Below, in pieces: positions 42,414 through 51,090 of a DNA stretch of 64,000 nucleotides. Every line of letters starts with the position of its first letter. The stretch's first letter is position 1. Below the pieces are notes generated by a model. It saw nothing but the letters and a program-made list of their open reading frames with translations, was not told where the DNA came from and made no database searches. Both the position numbers and the translations under genes were made by a program. Origin of the DNA: an uncultured Collinsella sp. (GTDB lineage: Bacteria; Actinomycetota; Coriobacteriia; Coriobacteriales; Coriobacteriaceae); contig UQAU01000006.1 of NCBI GenBank assembly GCA_900539035.1, positions 11,905 through 75,904 on the forward strand, read 5' to 3'.

Positions 42414-44441
42414 TTAGCGTCGACGCTTCCAGATAATGCCGAGCGTGATGACGATGATGCCACCGATAAGGCACGCGCCAACTACTGCCAGCGTGCGGTC
42501 TCCCGTTGCGGCAAGCTTACCGGTCGTCTTCTTGGTGATGACCTTCGTGGTCGTCGTGTCCGTCTTAGGCGAGGGCTTAGGCGTCGGGGCCGGTGTGGGC
42601 GTGGGGTCCACGGCAGCGGAGCCAAAGCTGATGGTGCCGGCGAGCCCGGCCATCTTGCTCTCCCAGCCGTTCTGCCCGATCAGCGCCCTTAGGGCTGACT
42701 CGCAGGTACCCCACTCGGTGTGCTTGGTGGCGTTTGCGAAGGTGGGGAAGTCGGTCGTGTTGGTGATGATGTAGTTGTTGGTGGCGACGGTATAGGTCTT
42801 GGCGGGGTCGAGCGTGCTGCCATCCTTGGTGAGCGTGGCGCTCACGATGCGCTTGCCTTCGGACTGCGTCCAATCGATTGTCACATTGATTCCGCCGAAG
42901 GAAAGGACGCTGCCGGAATCGTCGCGCCACTTGTACTTGTCTTGCGCCTCCTGCTCGGTGTGACCGGCCGCCACATAAGCCTGCTGAAGCTCGTAGCTGT
43001 GATTGCACTCGTCGCTGATCTGCAGCGAGTGCTCGAGCGCTGCCAGGAAGTCCGCGCCGGTCATGGTCCAGGTCTCCACGGTGTTGCCGTAGGGCGAGAT
43101 GGCGATGACGTTGCCGGCGGTCACATCGCCCGCTGCGATGCCGCCGCGGATGCCGCCCGCGTTCTCGATGGCAAGGTCTGCGCCCGTCAAATTAAGATAG
43201 GAACCGCAGATCACATGTCCGATGGTCTGGGCCTTGGCGGTGTCGCCCTCCTTGCTGGGGCGGAAATCGGTGGTGCGCACCATTTCCCAACCATGCGTGC
43301 CTGCGGCGTCCTCGCCGTAGAAATAGTCGGTGGCTGACGTGCCGAGTACCTTGCCCGATGCGGCTTCAAAGGCCTCGTCGAGCGGCCCGATCTTGTTGTC
43401 GCGAACCCCAGCGAGGCAGCTCTGGTAGTCGGAACCCTTATCGGGGTCTACCAAAAGGTCGTTTACGTCCTTGGCGGTGTAGAGCTTCTCGTCGCTTTTG
43501 CCTGCGTATACTGTCACCGTATCATCGTCGGTGCTTTCGGTGCCCTTGGTGTCGTACTCGTAGGGGACGGAAAGCAGCCCCACCTCGGCAAAGGCGCTGC
43601 CTGCCTCGACAACGTGGATCGTCTTGCCGTCGGCTCCCGTCACCTTCTCGTTAAGGTTGATGTGCTCGTGGCCTGCGATAAGGGCATCGATGCCACGGAG
43701 CCGTGTGGCAAAGGTCTTGGCGTTGAGCGTATGCGCGATACAGACGACAACGTTGCAGCCCTCCTTGCGCAGCTGCTCTGCCTCGGTATTGATGGCGTTC
43801 GTGGCACTCGAGAACGACGTGCCCGCGACCAGGTCCGCGCGCAGCGAGGATCCCAGCGACTCATCCATGGCACCCACGACGCCGACCTTGATTTTGTAGT
43901 CGAATGTGGAGTGATCCTCGCTATCCTCCCAGGTGCGATCGAGCGTCTTCGTGATGCTCGAGCTCCATACGCCGCTCGTAGACTTCGCGTTCGCGCAGAG
44001 CATGGCGAAGGGCGTGCCGGTGGTGCTGTAGCCGGTCATGGTGCGGAGCTTGTCCGCGCCGTAGCTCCAGTCGTGGTTGCCCGGCGTGGTCGCGTCGTAG
44101 CCGTCTGCATAGAAGGTGTCCATGAGCTCGGCGATGCTCTTGCCCTCGCTCATGGTGGCAAAGGACTGCCCGTGGAAGGTGTCGCCCGCATCGAGCAAAA
44201 GATCGGGGGCGCTGTTTTGGGCGCTATAGAGAACCGCCAGTCCATCAAAGCCCACAGTGCCGGTGCCCTTGCTTGCGTTGTAGCTGTACTTGTAGCTGCC
44301 GTGGATATCGTTGGTGTGCATGACGGCCACGGAGCCGTCAATAGCGGCGGGCAGGTTTCCCGCGAAAGCGAGGCTTGGGATGCCTGCGAGCGCGCCGGCA
44401 AACAACGCGGCGGCCAACGCAAAGCGGGGGAGTCTTTTCAT
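42414..44441 (-). CDS. Cell-wall-anchored bifunctional metallophosphatase/5'-nucleotidase
   Basis: A 675-residue surface enzyme. Signal peptide 1 to about 27 (ALAAALFAGALAGIPSLAFA). The metallophosphatase domain has MHTNDIHG, DAGDTFHG, TPGNHDW and AGHEHINL. The 5'-nucleotidase C-terminal domain follows (ENAGGIRGGI, ISPYGNTVETWTMTG). A Pro/Thr linker leads to LAATGD (about 643-648), a membrane helix and KRRR, which is a sortase signal with Ala in place of Pro. It probably releases nucleosides or phosphate from extracellular nucleotides. Confidence 0.93.
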   Translation of the reverse strand: MKRLPRFALAAALFAGALAGIPSLAFAGNLPAAIDGSVAVMHTNDIHGSYKYSYNASKGTGTVGFDGLAVLYSAQNSAPDLLLDAGDTFHGQSFATMSEGKSIAELMDTFYADGYDATTPGNHDWSYGADKLRTMTGYSTTGTPFAMLCANAKSTSGVWSSSITKTLDRTWEDSEDHSTFDYKIKVGVVGAMDESLGSSLRADLVAGTSFSSATNAINTEAEQLRKEGCNVVVCIAHTLNAKTFATRLRGIDALIAGHEHINLNEKVTGADGKTIHVVEAGSAFAEVGLLSVPYEYDTKGTESTDDDTVTVYAGKSDEKLYTAKDVNDLLVDPDKGSDYQSCLAGVRDNKIGPLDEAFEAASGKVLGTSATDYFYGEDAAGTHGWEMVRTTDFRPSKEGDTAKAQTIGHVICGSYLNLTGADLAIENAGGIRGGIAAGDVTAGNVIAISPYGNTVETWTMTGADFLAALEHSLQISDECNHSYELQQAYVAAGHTEQEAQDKYKWRDDSGSVLSFGGINVTIDWTQSEGKRIVSATLTKDGSTLDPAKTYTVATNNYIITNTTDFPTFANATKHTEWGTCESALRALIGQNGWESKMAGLAGTISFGSAAVDPTPTPAPTPKPSPKTDTTTTKVITKKTTGKLAATGDRTLAVVGACLIGGIIVITLGIIWKRRR

Positions 44442-44505
44442 GGCAGTTTCCTTAGTCCTTAGCCAGAATGTCTGGTTGAATATCGGATTATCGACATAAT
44501 ATGCG

Positions 44506-44545
44506 AAAACCGCCGCAAGGGCCTCTGTCCCTTTGCGGCGGTTTT
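44506..44545. repeat. ggggacagg hairpin (family G, copy 5, reverse)
   Basis: AAAACCGCCGCAAgGG and CCcTTTGCGGCGGTTTT arms around cctctgt; many arm bases differ from other copies but remain paired. It is in the spacer between the nucleotidase and ABC genes. Confidence 0.85.
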
Positions 44546-44560
44546 GGCGTTTGCGCAGAT

Positions 44561-44601
44561 AAAACCTACCAAAATAAACCTGTCCCTTTTTGGCAGGTTT
44601 T
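44561..44601. repeat. ggggacagg hairpin (family G, copy 6, reverse)
   Basis: AAAACCTACCAAAA and TTTTTGGCAGGTTTT arms with core taaacctgtccc. On the minus strand it begins inside the TAA stop of the ABC ATPase gene. Confidence 0.85.
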
Positions 44602-45394
44602 AGCTTAGCAGCATGCGGTCGTTGGCGAGCTCGCCGCCCGAGACCTCCTCGAACTTCTGCAGCAGGTCGGCTACGGTGAGCGACTTCTTCTCATCGCCCG
44701 CCACGTCGTAGATCACATGGCCTTCGTGCATCATGATCAGACGGTTGCCCAGACGGATGGCGTCGTTCATGTTGTGCGTGACCATGAGCGTGGTCAGGTG
44801 GTTCTCGTCGACGATCTCCTCGGTCAGGTTGAGCACCTTAGAGGCCGTCTTGGGGTCGAGGGCCGCCGTGTGCTCGTCGAGCAGCAGCAGGCGCGGCCTG
44901 GTGAGCGTGGCCATCAACAGGGTGAGTGCCTGGCGCTGGCCGCCCGAGAGCAGGCCGACCTTGGCGTTAAGACGCGTGTCAAGACCAAGGTCCAGGCGCT
45001 TGAGCAGCTCAACGTACTCATCTTTCTCGGCCTTGGTAACGCCCCACGAAAGGCCGCGACGCTGGCCGCGACGCTTGGCGAGGGCCAGGTTCTCGGCGAT
45101 CTGCATGTCGGCAGCGGTACCGCGCATGGGGTCCTGAAACACGCGGCCCAGGTACTTGGCGCGCTGCGACTCGCTCAGGCGCGAGATATCGGTGCCGTCG
45201 AGCTCAATAACGCCCGAATCGAGCGGGTACACGCCGGCGATCATGTTGAGCAGCGTGGACTTGCCGGCGCCATTGCCGCCGATCACGGTTACAAAGTCGC
45301 CGTCATTCAGGGTGAGGTCGACGCCGGTGAGCGCGCGCTTCTCGGTGACGGTGCCCTTGTTAAAGGTCTTCTTGACGTGCGAGAGCTTAAGCAT
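44600..45394 (-). CDS. ABC transporter ATP-binding protein (amino-acid-type importer)
   Basis: A 264-residue ATPase. Walker A GGNGAGKST, Q-loop VFQDPMRGT, signature LLSGGQRQALTL, Walker B LLLLDEHTAALD and switch His VTHNMNDA are all intact. The family pairs with ABC_sub_bind-type binding proteins and LivH-like permeases, as found here. The ATG at 45394 is used; it lies inside the permease gene end (8-nt overlap), so translation is coupled. Confidence 0.92.
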   Translation of the reverse strand: MLKLSHVKKTFNKGTVTEKRALTGVDLTLNDGDFVTVIGGNGAGKSTLLNMIAGVYPLDSGVIELDGTDISRLSESQRAKYLGRVFQDPMRGTAADMQIAENLALAKRRGQRRGLSWGVTKAEKDEYVELLKRLDLGLDTRLNAKVGLLSGGQRQALTLLMATLTRPRLLLLDEHTAALDPKTASKVLNLTEEIVDENHLTTLMVTHNMNDAIRLGNRLIMMHEGHVIYDVAGDEKKSLTVADLLQKFEEVSGGELANDRMLLS

Positions 45395-46310
45395 CTGCCT
45401 CATCCCCCTTCGTGTAGGAGCTGCGGAGCTTATAGCGCTCCCAAACCACGGGCACGCACAGGGCCACAGCGACAATCACGGCGGAGAGCAGCTTCATGTC
45501 GTTGGCGTCCATGCCCAACTGCAGCACGATGGCGCGGATAAGGAAGTACACCACGGAGCCAAAGACGGCGGAGGCAAGACGGACGCTAAACTGCGTGAGG
45601 CCGCCGGGCAGCAGACGGCCGAGCACCTCACCGATAACAATGGCGGCAAGACCGATAACGATGGCACCGGTGCCCATACCAATGTCGGCATACTTCTGGC
45701 TCTGGCAGATGAGCGCGCCCGAAAGGCCGATGAGGGCGTTGGAGAGCACGAGGGCGATCATCTTGGTGGAGTTGGTGTTGACGCCCAGAGCGCGGATCAT
45801 GTACTCGTTGTTGCCGGTGGCGCGCAGCGCCGAGCCGATCTCGGTGCCAAAGAACCAATACAGGATGGCAACGATAGCCACGGCGAGCAGGATGCCCAAG
45901 ATGATGGCAACGGTGGACTGCGGCAGACCGGTCATATTGCTGACGGCCGAGAACACGGTGCCCTTGGCAAGAATGGGCGTATTGGACTTGCCCATGATGC
46001 GCAGGTTGATGGACCACAGGCTGATCTGGGTGAGGATTCCGGCGAGGATCGCGGGAATCTCGAAGACGGTGGTCAAAATGCCCGTGACGGCACCCGCGAT
46101 GGCGCCGGCGCACATACCGGCCAGCACGGCGAGCAGCGGGTCGACGTTGTTATTGACGATGAGCACAGCGCAGACGCAGCCGCCGAGGGCAAAGCTGCCG
46201 TCGCAGGTCATATCGGGAATGTCGAGCAGGCGGAACGTGATAAACACGCCAAGCACCATAATGCCCCAGAGGACGCCCTGCGAAACGGCGCCCTGCAATG
46301 CAATGAGCAT
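45387..46310 (-). CDS. ABC transporter permease (LivH/TrpY-like)
   Basis: A 307-residue permease with about eight to nine hydrophobic helices (first: ALQGAVSQGVLWGIMVLGVF). It has the branched-chain-type BPD_transp_2 features LLDIPDMTCDGSFALGGCV and SNALIGLSGALICQSQ. It is the only permease in the cluster and probably forms a homodimer. AGGAGG lies 8 nt upstream of the ATG. Confidence 0.9.
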   Translation of the reverse strand: MLIALQGAVSQGVLWGIMVLGVFITFRLLDIPDMTCDGSFALGGCVCAVLIVNNNVDPLLAVLAGMCAGAIAGAVTGILTTVFEIPAILAGILTQISLWSINLRIMGKSNTPILAKGTVFSAVSNMTGLPQSTVAIILGILLAVAIVAILYWFFGTEIGSALRATGNNEYMIRALGVNTNSTKMIALVLSNALIGLSGALICQSQKYADIGMGTGAIVIGLAAIVIGEVLGRLLPGGLTQFSVRLASAVFGSVVYFLIRAIVLQLGMDANDMKLLSAVIVAVALCVPVVWERYKLRSSYTKGDEADA

Positions 46311-46414
46311 GCTTCATACCTCCTAGGATAGGGTGGACACGTGATTCACCATAATAGCGGTAACAATGCATAGAAGAGCTGCGGACAGACGTTTTGTTTT
46401 ACCTGAAACAAGCA

Positions 46415-46443
46415 GGGCGGACGCCGGTCTACAGCGCCCGCCC
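46415..46443 (-). other. Hairpin in the 203-nt gap between binding protein and permease genes
   Basis: GGGCGG-a-CGC pairs with GCG-c-CCGCCC. There is no clean T tract. It could stabilise the binding-protein mRNA or partly terminate transcription, giving more binding protein than permease. The rest of the gap shows no gene. Confidence 0.5.
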
Positions 46444-46513
46444 CTGTGGCTCAGATATTGAATAACGCAGCTAAAGCGCGAGCACGGGCTCTAGACGCAT
46501 GCCGCGTATAGCA

Positions 46514-47494
46514 TTACGCGTCCAGAGCGGAAAGGTCGATGCCCAGGGCCTCGGCCATTTCGTCTTTCTTGACGACGACCAGGTCCTTGCTCGAGAGGTG
46601 CTTGATCGGCATATCCTCGGGCTTGGCCTCGCCCTTCAGAATCTTGACGGCCATCTCGCCCGCGGCGTAGCCCAGATCCTCGTAATTGATGGAGAGGGTG
46701 AACAGGCCGCCGGCCATGCACATGCCCTCCTCGCCAGTCACGAAGGGAAGCTTGTTCTCCTTGCAGATCTGGCCCACCTGCGAGGCGCCCGCGGCGATGG
46801 TGTTGTCGGTGGGGGAGTACAGCGCGTCGACCTTGCCCACGGCAGACTCGACGACGGACTGAATCTCGTTGGAGCTCGAGACGGTGAAATCGGTGTACTC
46901 GAGGCCCAGCTTGTCGAGCTCCTTCTTGGCGGCCTTGATCTGGACGTCGGAGTTGGACTCGGCGGTGCAGTAGAGCAGGCCGACCTTTTTAACGTCGGGC
47001 AGGACCTTCTGCATCATCTCGAGCTGCTCGGCGACCGGGGTGAGGTCGGAAGCGCCCGTGACGTTGGTGCCGGGCTTGTCGTTGTCCTGGACCAGGCCGG
47101 AGGCGGCGTAGTCGGTGATGGCGCAGCCCACGATGGGGATATCGGCCGTGGCGCCGGCGGCAGCCTGCGCGGCGGGCGTGGCGATGGCATAAATCAGGTT
47201 GACGTTGTCGCCCACAAACTTGTCGGCAATGGACTTACACGTGGACTGGTCGTTCTGGGCGTTCTTCTGGTCGATCTTGACCTTAAGGCCGCTCTCCTTG
47301 ATGGCCTTGACAAAGCCGTCGTTGGCGGCATCGAGTGCGGAGTGCTCGGTGAGCTGCAGAACGCCGATGGTGTAGTCGGAACCGGCGGCAGCAGAGCCGG
47401 AACCAGAGTTGCCGCCGCACCCGGCGAGCGGGGCGAGCGCGAGCAGGCCGGCGGAGACCAGAAGGCTCCTGCGGCTGATGGTGATGTCCTTCAT
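46514..47494 (-). CDS. ABC transporter substrate-binding lipoprotein (ABC_sub_bind family)
   Basis: A 326-residue extracytoplasmic binding protein. The N terminus ISRRSLLVSAG is a twin-arginine signal, and LAPLAGCGG is the lipobox with lipidated Cys; a Ser/Gly/Ala linker follows. The body has the two-lobed fold of the PF04392 family (YTIGVLQLTEHSALDAANDGF). Relatives transport tryptophan or tyrosine in streptococci; the ligand here is unproven. GGGGGT precedes the ATG at 47494. Tat export fits the tatA gene in this window. Confidence 0.9.
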   Translation of the reverse strand: MKDITISRRSLLVSAGLLALAPLAGCGGNSGSGSAAAGSDYTIGVLQLTEHSALDAANDGFVKAIKESGLKVKIDQKNAQNDQSTCKSIADKFVGDNVNLIYAIATPAAQAAAGATADIPIVGCAITDYAASGLVQDNDKPGTNVTGASDLTPVAEQLEMMQKVLPDVKKVGLLYCTAESNSDVQIKAAKKELDKLGLEYTDFTVSSSNEIQSVVESAVGKVDALYSPTDNTIAAGASQVGQICKENKLPFVTGEEGMCMAGGLFTLSINYEDLGYAAGEMAVKILKGEAKPEDMPIKHLSSKDLVVVKKDEMAEALGIDLSALDA

Positions 47495-47557
47495 ATCATT
47501 ACCCCCAGTATAAAAATGGCTGGAAACACTGCACTGGGACAAAGTGCAAGTGGAACT

Positions 47558-47585
47558 ATAGTAGCGCTGATGTCCATTTTTACAA
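47558..47585 (-). promoter_or_regulatory. Promoter of the ABC importer operon
   Basis: On the minus strand TTGTAA (47580-47585) and TACTAT (47558-47563) are spaced by 16 bp; an overlapping TATAGT gives a 19-bp alternative. Confidence 0.5.
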
Positions 47586-47654
47586 CAGCCTGGCGGGTTT
47601 TTTAATACAGAATCGGATGGGCGGTGCGGGTAGTCGAATGGGCGGCGGAGGGTC

Positions 47655-48440
47655 TTATGCGGCGGAGGAGGCGTCGTCCTCGTCTAGGGCGGCGAAGAGC
47701 TTCTTGCCGTCGAGGAGACGTGTGGTGACGTTTCTCATTCGGCCAATCTCTACGGTACGCAACGTGTCATCGGCGCCTCGGGCGTCGTAGACCGTTCCCA
47801 GCAGATACGAGATGCCATCGCGCTGCCTGATGGCAAAGGGACGCAGCGTCATCCGTGCTGCTTCGGTTTCGCCACGCGTCGTAACGCTCGAAATATCAAA
47901 ACTCACCGTGGTTCCGTGGTCGATGGCCTGCTCGACGAGCTCGCACGTGTCGATGCGCTTGATGGGCGTGCGTGTTGCCTTGGTAGCCTTGCTGCCTGCG
48001 CTCGGAACGGGTTCGGGTGTATCGAGGTAGCCGCGAACGTCGGCACTCGCCATGGCAACTAAGTGCTGCGCCATGCTCTTGCGGATAGCGATAGGCGTGG
48101 AGCGGTTGCGCATGACCATACCGTGGAGCCGGATGATCTCTTCATCGGTGAGCGGGCGGGTAAGAAGTTTGTAGCCCACGCCGCGTTTGTACTCAATTTC
48201 GTATCCGGCATGGCGAAGCGCGGAGATGGCGGTGTAGATGCTGCGCCGCGCCGCCGAGATGGGCATGCGGGCGGGGTCGTCGGGATGGGCGAGGCGCCGG
48301 ATCAGCTCATCGGAAAGCATGGCCTTGTCCTCGCCGGTGTTTTCGCTTAAGAGTTGCAGGATGCGAACGGCGCGATAGGCTGCCATCGAGGCGGCGCCTC
48401 TAGTCGTGGTGTCGTAGGTTTCAACAGCGGCTTCGGTCAT
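47655..48440 (-). CDS. WYL-domain helix-turn-helix transcriptional regulator
   Basis: A 261-residue regulator. The N-terminal winged HTH region (AYRAVRILQLLSENTG ... ARRSIYTAISALRHAGYEIEY) resembles DeoR-like WYL regulators. The C-terminal part has MTLRPFAIRQRDGISYLLGTVYD, a WYL-type ligand fold. WYL proteins sense nucleic-acid ligands or metabolites; the target is unknown. It may regulate the ABC operon 160 nt downstream. The ATG at 48440 follows AAAGGA. Confidence 0.75.
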   Translation of the reverse strand: MTEAAVETYDTTTRGAASMAAYRAVRILQLLSENTGEDKAMLSDELIRRLAHPDDPARMPISAARRSIYTAISALRHAGYEIEYKRGVGYKLLTRPLTDEEIIRLHGMVMRNRSTPIAIRKSMAQHLVAMASADVRGYLDTPEPVPSAGSKATKATRTPIKRIDTCELVEQAIDHGTTVSFDISSVTTRGETEAARMTLRPFAIRQRDGISYLLGTVYDARGADDTLRTVEIGRMRNVTTRLLDGKKLFAALDEDDASSAA

Positions 48441-48615
48441 GGTGCCCACGTCCTTTCCGTTTTGGGTGGCGACGGTATGGAGCCTAGGACGTGGGGCTTT
48501 CCCAGGGGCGCAGGGCACTCTGGGCGGTCGGTAGTCGTCGGCAAACGGCGGGTCGAGTTTTCAACAGCCCTGCTCAACTGACCAAAAACTTGCCAAAAGC
48601 TTGACGGATGCTGTT

Positions 48616-48652
48616 GAAAAAAGCGTCTCTCGACCGATGTCGAGAGACGCTT
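48616..48652 (-). terminator. Intrinsic terminator of asnS
   Basis: On the minus strand a perfect 14-bp stem (48621-48634 with 48639-48652) with a 4-nt loop is followed by TTTT. Confidence 0.95.
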
Positions 48653-48698
48653 GTGCGATGAGCGTTGGCGTGTGGCGACGCAAGCTAGCGTCCGACGA

Positions 48699-50102
48699 TT
48701 AGAAGTCGGCGTTGCCCACGGTGCGCGGGTGCGGCAGGACGTCGCGGATGTTGCCCACGCCGGTCAGATACATGACCAAGCGCTCGAAGCCCAGACCGTA
48801 GCCGGCGTGCTTGCAGGAACCGTAGCGGCGCAGGTCAAGGTAGTACTTGTACTGTTCGGGATTCATGCCCAGGTCCTTGATGCGGGCCTCGAGCAGGTCC
48901 AGGCGCTCCTCACGCTGGGAGCCGCCGATAATCTCGCCGATACCGGGAACCAGGCAGTCGGCGGCGGCGACGGTCTTGCCGTCCTCGTTCATGCGCATGT
49001 AGAAGGCCTTGATCTCGGCCGGGTAGTCGGTCACGAAGGTCGGGCGCTTAAAGTGCTCCTCGGTCAGGAAGCGCTCGTGCTCGGTCTGCAGGTCGATGCC
49101 CCAGCTGACGGGGTAATTAAACTGGTGGCCAGCAGCGACTGCCTGCTCCAGGATCTCGACGGCCTCGGTGTAGGTAACGCGGGCAAAGTCGGAGTTGGCG
49201 ACATGGTCCAGGCGCTCGAGCAGACCCTTGTCCACAAACTTGTTGAGCATATTGAGCTCGTCGGGGCAGGTTGCCATAACGTCCTTGAGGACATACTTGA
49301 GCATGGCCTCGGCGTTGTCCATGTAGTCGTTAAGATCGGCGAAGGCCATCTCGGGCTCGATCATCCAAAACTCGGCGGCGTGGCGCGTGGTGTTGGAGTT
49401 CTCGGCGCGGAAGGTGGGGCCAAAGGTGTACACGTCGCCAAAGGCCATGGCAAAGTTCTCGGCATTGAGCTGGCCGGACACGGTGAGGCTTGCATGCTTG
49501 CCAAAGAAGTCCTGGCTCCAGTCGACCTCGCCGGACTCGGTGAGGGGCGGATTTTTGGGGTCGAGCGTGGTCACGCGGAACATCTCGCCGGCGCCCTCGC
49601 AGTCACTCGTGGTGATGATGGGGGTGTTGACGTAGACAAAGCCCTGCTCCTGGAAGAAGCGGTGGATGGCGGCAGCCGCGACAGAGCGGATGCGGAACAC
49701 GGCGCGGAACAGGTTGGTGCGCGGACGCAGGTGCTGCTGGGTGCGCAGGAACTCGACGGTTGCGCGCTTCTTCTGCAGCGGGTAATCCGGGGCGCTGACG
49801 CCCTCGACCTCGATGGAGGTGGCAGAAAGCTCGAAAGGCTGGGGCGCATCGGGGGTCAGCTTGACGGTGCCGGTGCAAATGAGTGCGGCCGAGACGTTTT
49901 GATGGGCGATCTCGTCGTAGTTGTCGAGTGCCTCGCGGTTCATGACGACCTGCAGGTCGCGGAAGCAGCTGCCGTCGTTGAGCGTAACAAAGCCAAAGTT
50001 CTTCATGTCGCGGACGGACTTGACCCAGCCGGCGACGGTGACGGTCTGGCCGCCGAGCGACTCGGCATCGGCATAGAGCTGCGCGATTTTGGTGCGGTTC
50101 AC
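48699..50102 (-). CDS. asnS: Asparaginyl-tRNA synthetase
   Basis: A 467-residue class II synthetase. The N-terminal OB fold carries VTVAGWVKSVRDMKNFGFVTLNDG. The catalytic core has motif 2 FRAENSNTTRHAAEFWMIEPE and motif 3 YGLGFERLVMYLTG. The start is uncertain: GTG at 50102 lies 4 nt after GGGAGG, while the ATG at 50114 lacks a ribosome site. With asnB at the left edge both asparagine synthesis and direct Asn charging are present. Confidence 0.95.
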   Translation of the reverse strand: MNRTKIAQLYADAESLGGQTVTVAGWVKSVRDMKNFGFVTLNDGSCFRDLQVVMNREALDNYDEIAHQNVSAALICTGTVKLTPDAPQPFELSATSIEVEGVSAPDYPLQKKRATVEFLRTQQHLRPRTNLFRAVFRIRSVAAAAIHRFFQEQGFVYVNTPIITTSDCEGAGEMFRVTTLDPKNPPLTESGEVDWSQDFFGKHASLTVSGQLNAENFAMAFGDVYTFGPTFRAENSNTTRHAAEFWMIEPEMAFADLNDYMDNAEAMLKYVLKDVMATCPDELNMLNKFVDKGLLERLDHVANSDFARVTYTEAVEILEQAVAAGHQFNYPVSWGIDLQTEHERFLTEEHFKRPTFVTDYPAEIKAFYMRMNEDGKTVAAADCLVPGIGEIIGGSQREERLDLLEARIKDLGMNPEQYKYYLDLRRYGSCKHAGYGLGFERLVMYLTGVGNIRDVLPHPRTVGNADF

Positions 50103-50212
50103 GTATCCTCCCATAACGGTTGAATGATAGTTATCCATACAGTTCGATATTCTAGCAGCTCGGCTCATTTGGGCTATACAGATAAGGCATTGGCGGGATG
50201 GTTTTTCAAACG

Positions 50213-50246
50213 AAAAGCGCCCGCGGCCTAATGGTCGTGGGCGCTT
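50213..50246 (-). terminator. Intrinsic terminator of the EIIA gene
   Basis: On the minus strand a 14-bp stem with two mismatches (50215-50228 with 50233-50246) and 4-nt loop is followed by ttcgttt. Confidence 0.85.
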
Positions 50247-50283
50247 GACGAGGTGCCTTTTGGCTGTGTGGCGCGGGGCCTAG

Positions 50284-50847
50284 CTACTTGGTCTTGGCAA
50301 CCAGCAGCGGGTCGCCAAGCTTGACGAGCGGGTTGCCGCCGATAAGCGTTCCAGACTCGCCGACATGGTCGATGCTCTTAAGACGATCGAGCTCGGAGAC
50401 GATGACGGTCACGATGTCCTCGTGACCAGCGGCCTTAATGGCCTCGCGGTCGAAGCTGATGAGCGGCTGGCCTGCCTTGACCACATCGCCCATCTCGACA
50501 AAGCGGGCAAAACCCTTGCCGTTCATTTCCACGGTGCCCAGGCCAACATGGATGAACACGCGCAGGCCGTCCTCGGTAATCATGCCGATGGAGTGGTTGG
50601 TGACAGTGGTGGCACCGATGCGGCCGTTGGCGGGCGCATAGATGGTGCCGGTAATGGGCTCGATGCCATAGCCCTGGCCAAGCATGCCCGAGGCGATCGT
50701 CTCGTCGGGAACCTCGTTCAGGTTGACGAGCACGCCGTTGACGGGGGCATAGATGACGCCTTCGCGGGTAGCGAAGCTTGCTGCGGGCGGAACGGACGCC
50801 TCGCCGGTCGAGGTGAAGGTGGACTTAAGCGAATCGAGCAGACCCAT
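50284..50847 (-). CDS. PTS glucose-type enzyme IIA component
   Basis: A 187-residue cytosolic phosphocarrier of the glucose-family PTS. It shows EGVIYAPVNGVLVNLNEVPD, SGMLGQGYGIEP, the second active-site-neighbour His in TNHSIGMI, and the phosphorylated His in VFIHVGLGTVEMNGKGF. As a free-standing Crr-like IIA it could serve several IIBC permeases and regulate carbon use. GGAGG lies 6 nt before the ATG at 50847. Confidence 0.93.
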   Translation of the reverse strand: MGLLDSLKSTFTSTGEASVPPAASFATREGVIYAPVNGVLVNLNEVPDETIASGMLGQGYGIEPITGTIYAPANGRIGATTVTNHSIGMITEDGLRVFIHVGLGTVEMNGKGFARFVEMGDVVKAGQPLISFDREAIKAAGHEDIVTVIVSELDRLKSIDHVGESGTLIGGNPLVKLGDPLLVAKTK

Positions 50848-50894
50848 AGTTGCCTCCAACTTAAATAGGCGCATATCGCGCGTTTGGTTTGCCG

Positions 50895-50904
50895 GAAACG
50901 TTTC
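50895..50904 (-). promoter_or_regulatory. Candidate LacI-family (cre-like) operator upstream of EIIA
   Basis: A perfect palindrome GAAACGTTTC, the usual LacI-family half-site core, lies 48 bp before the EIIA start and is followed by the palindrome CACATGTG. Confidence 0.45.
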
Positions 50905-51043
50905 ACATGTGTTTCGCGGCTTGGTCAACGCCCCTATTCTACGCTGCTCAACGATACCTCTGAACTGGGATTATGTGATATATCAGTTGAAGGGAAACTT
51001 ATTGCCGGAGTGTTTCTGCGCCACGGGTTCAAGTGGGGTACGC

Positions 51044-51071
51044 TTGAAGGCGAAAAACAAGGGCGCATAAT
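51044..51071 (+). promoter_or_regulatory. Promoter of the alpha/beta hydrolase gene
   Basis: TTGAAG (51044-51049) and CATAAT (51066-51071), 16-bp spacer, 19 bp before the start codon. Confidence 0.45.
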
Positions 51072-51090
51072 TTGCGCGAAGGGAGCACAT

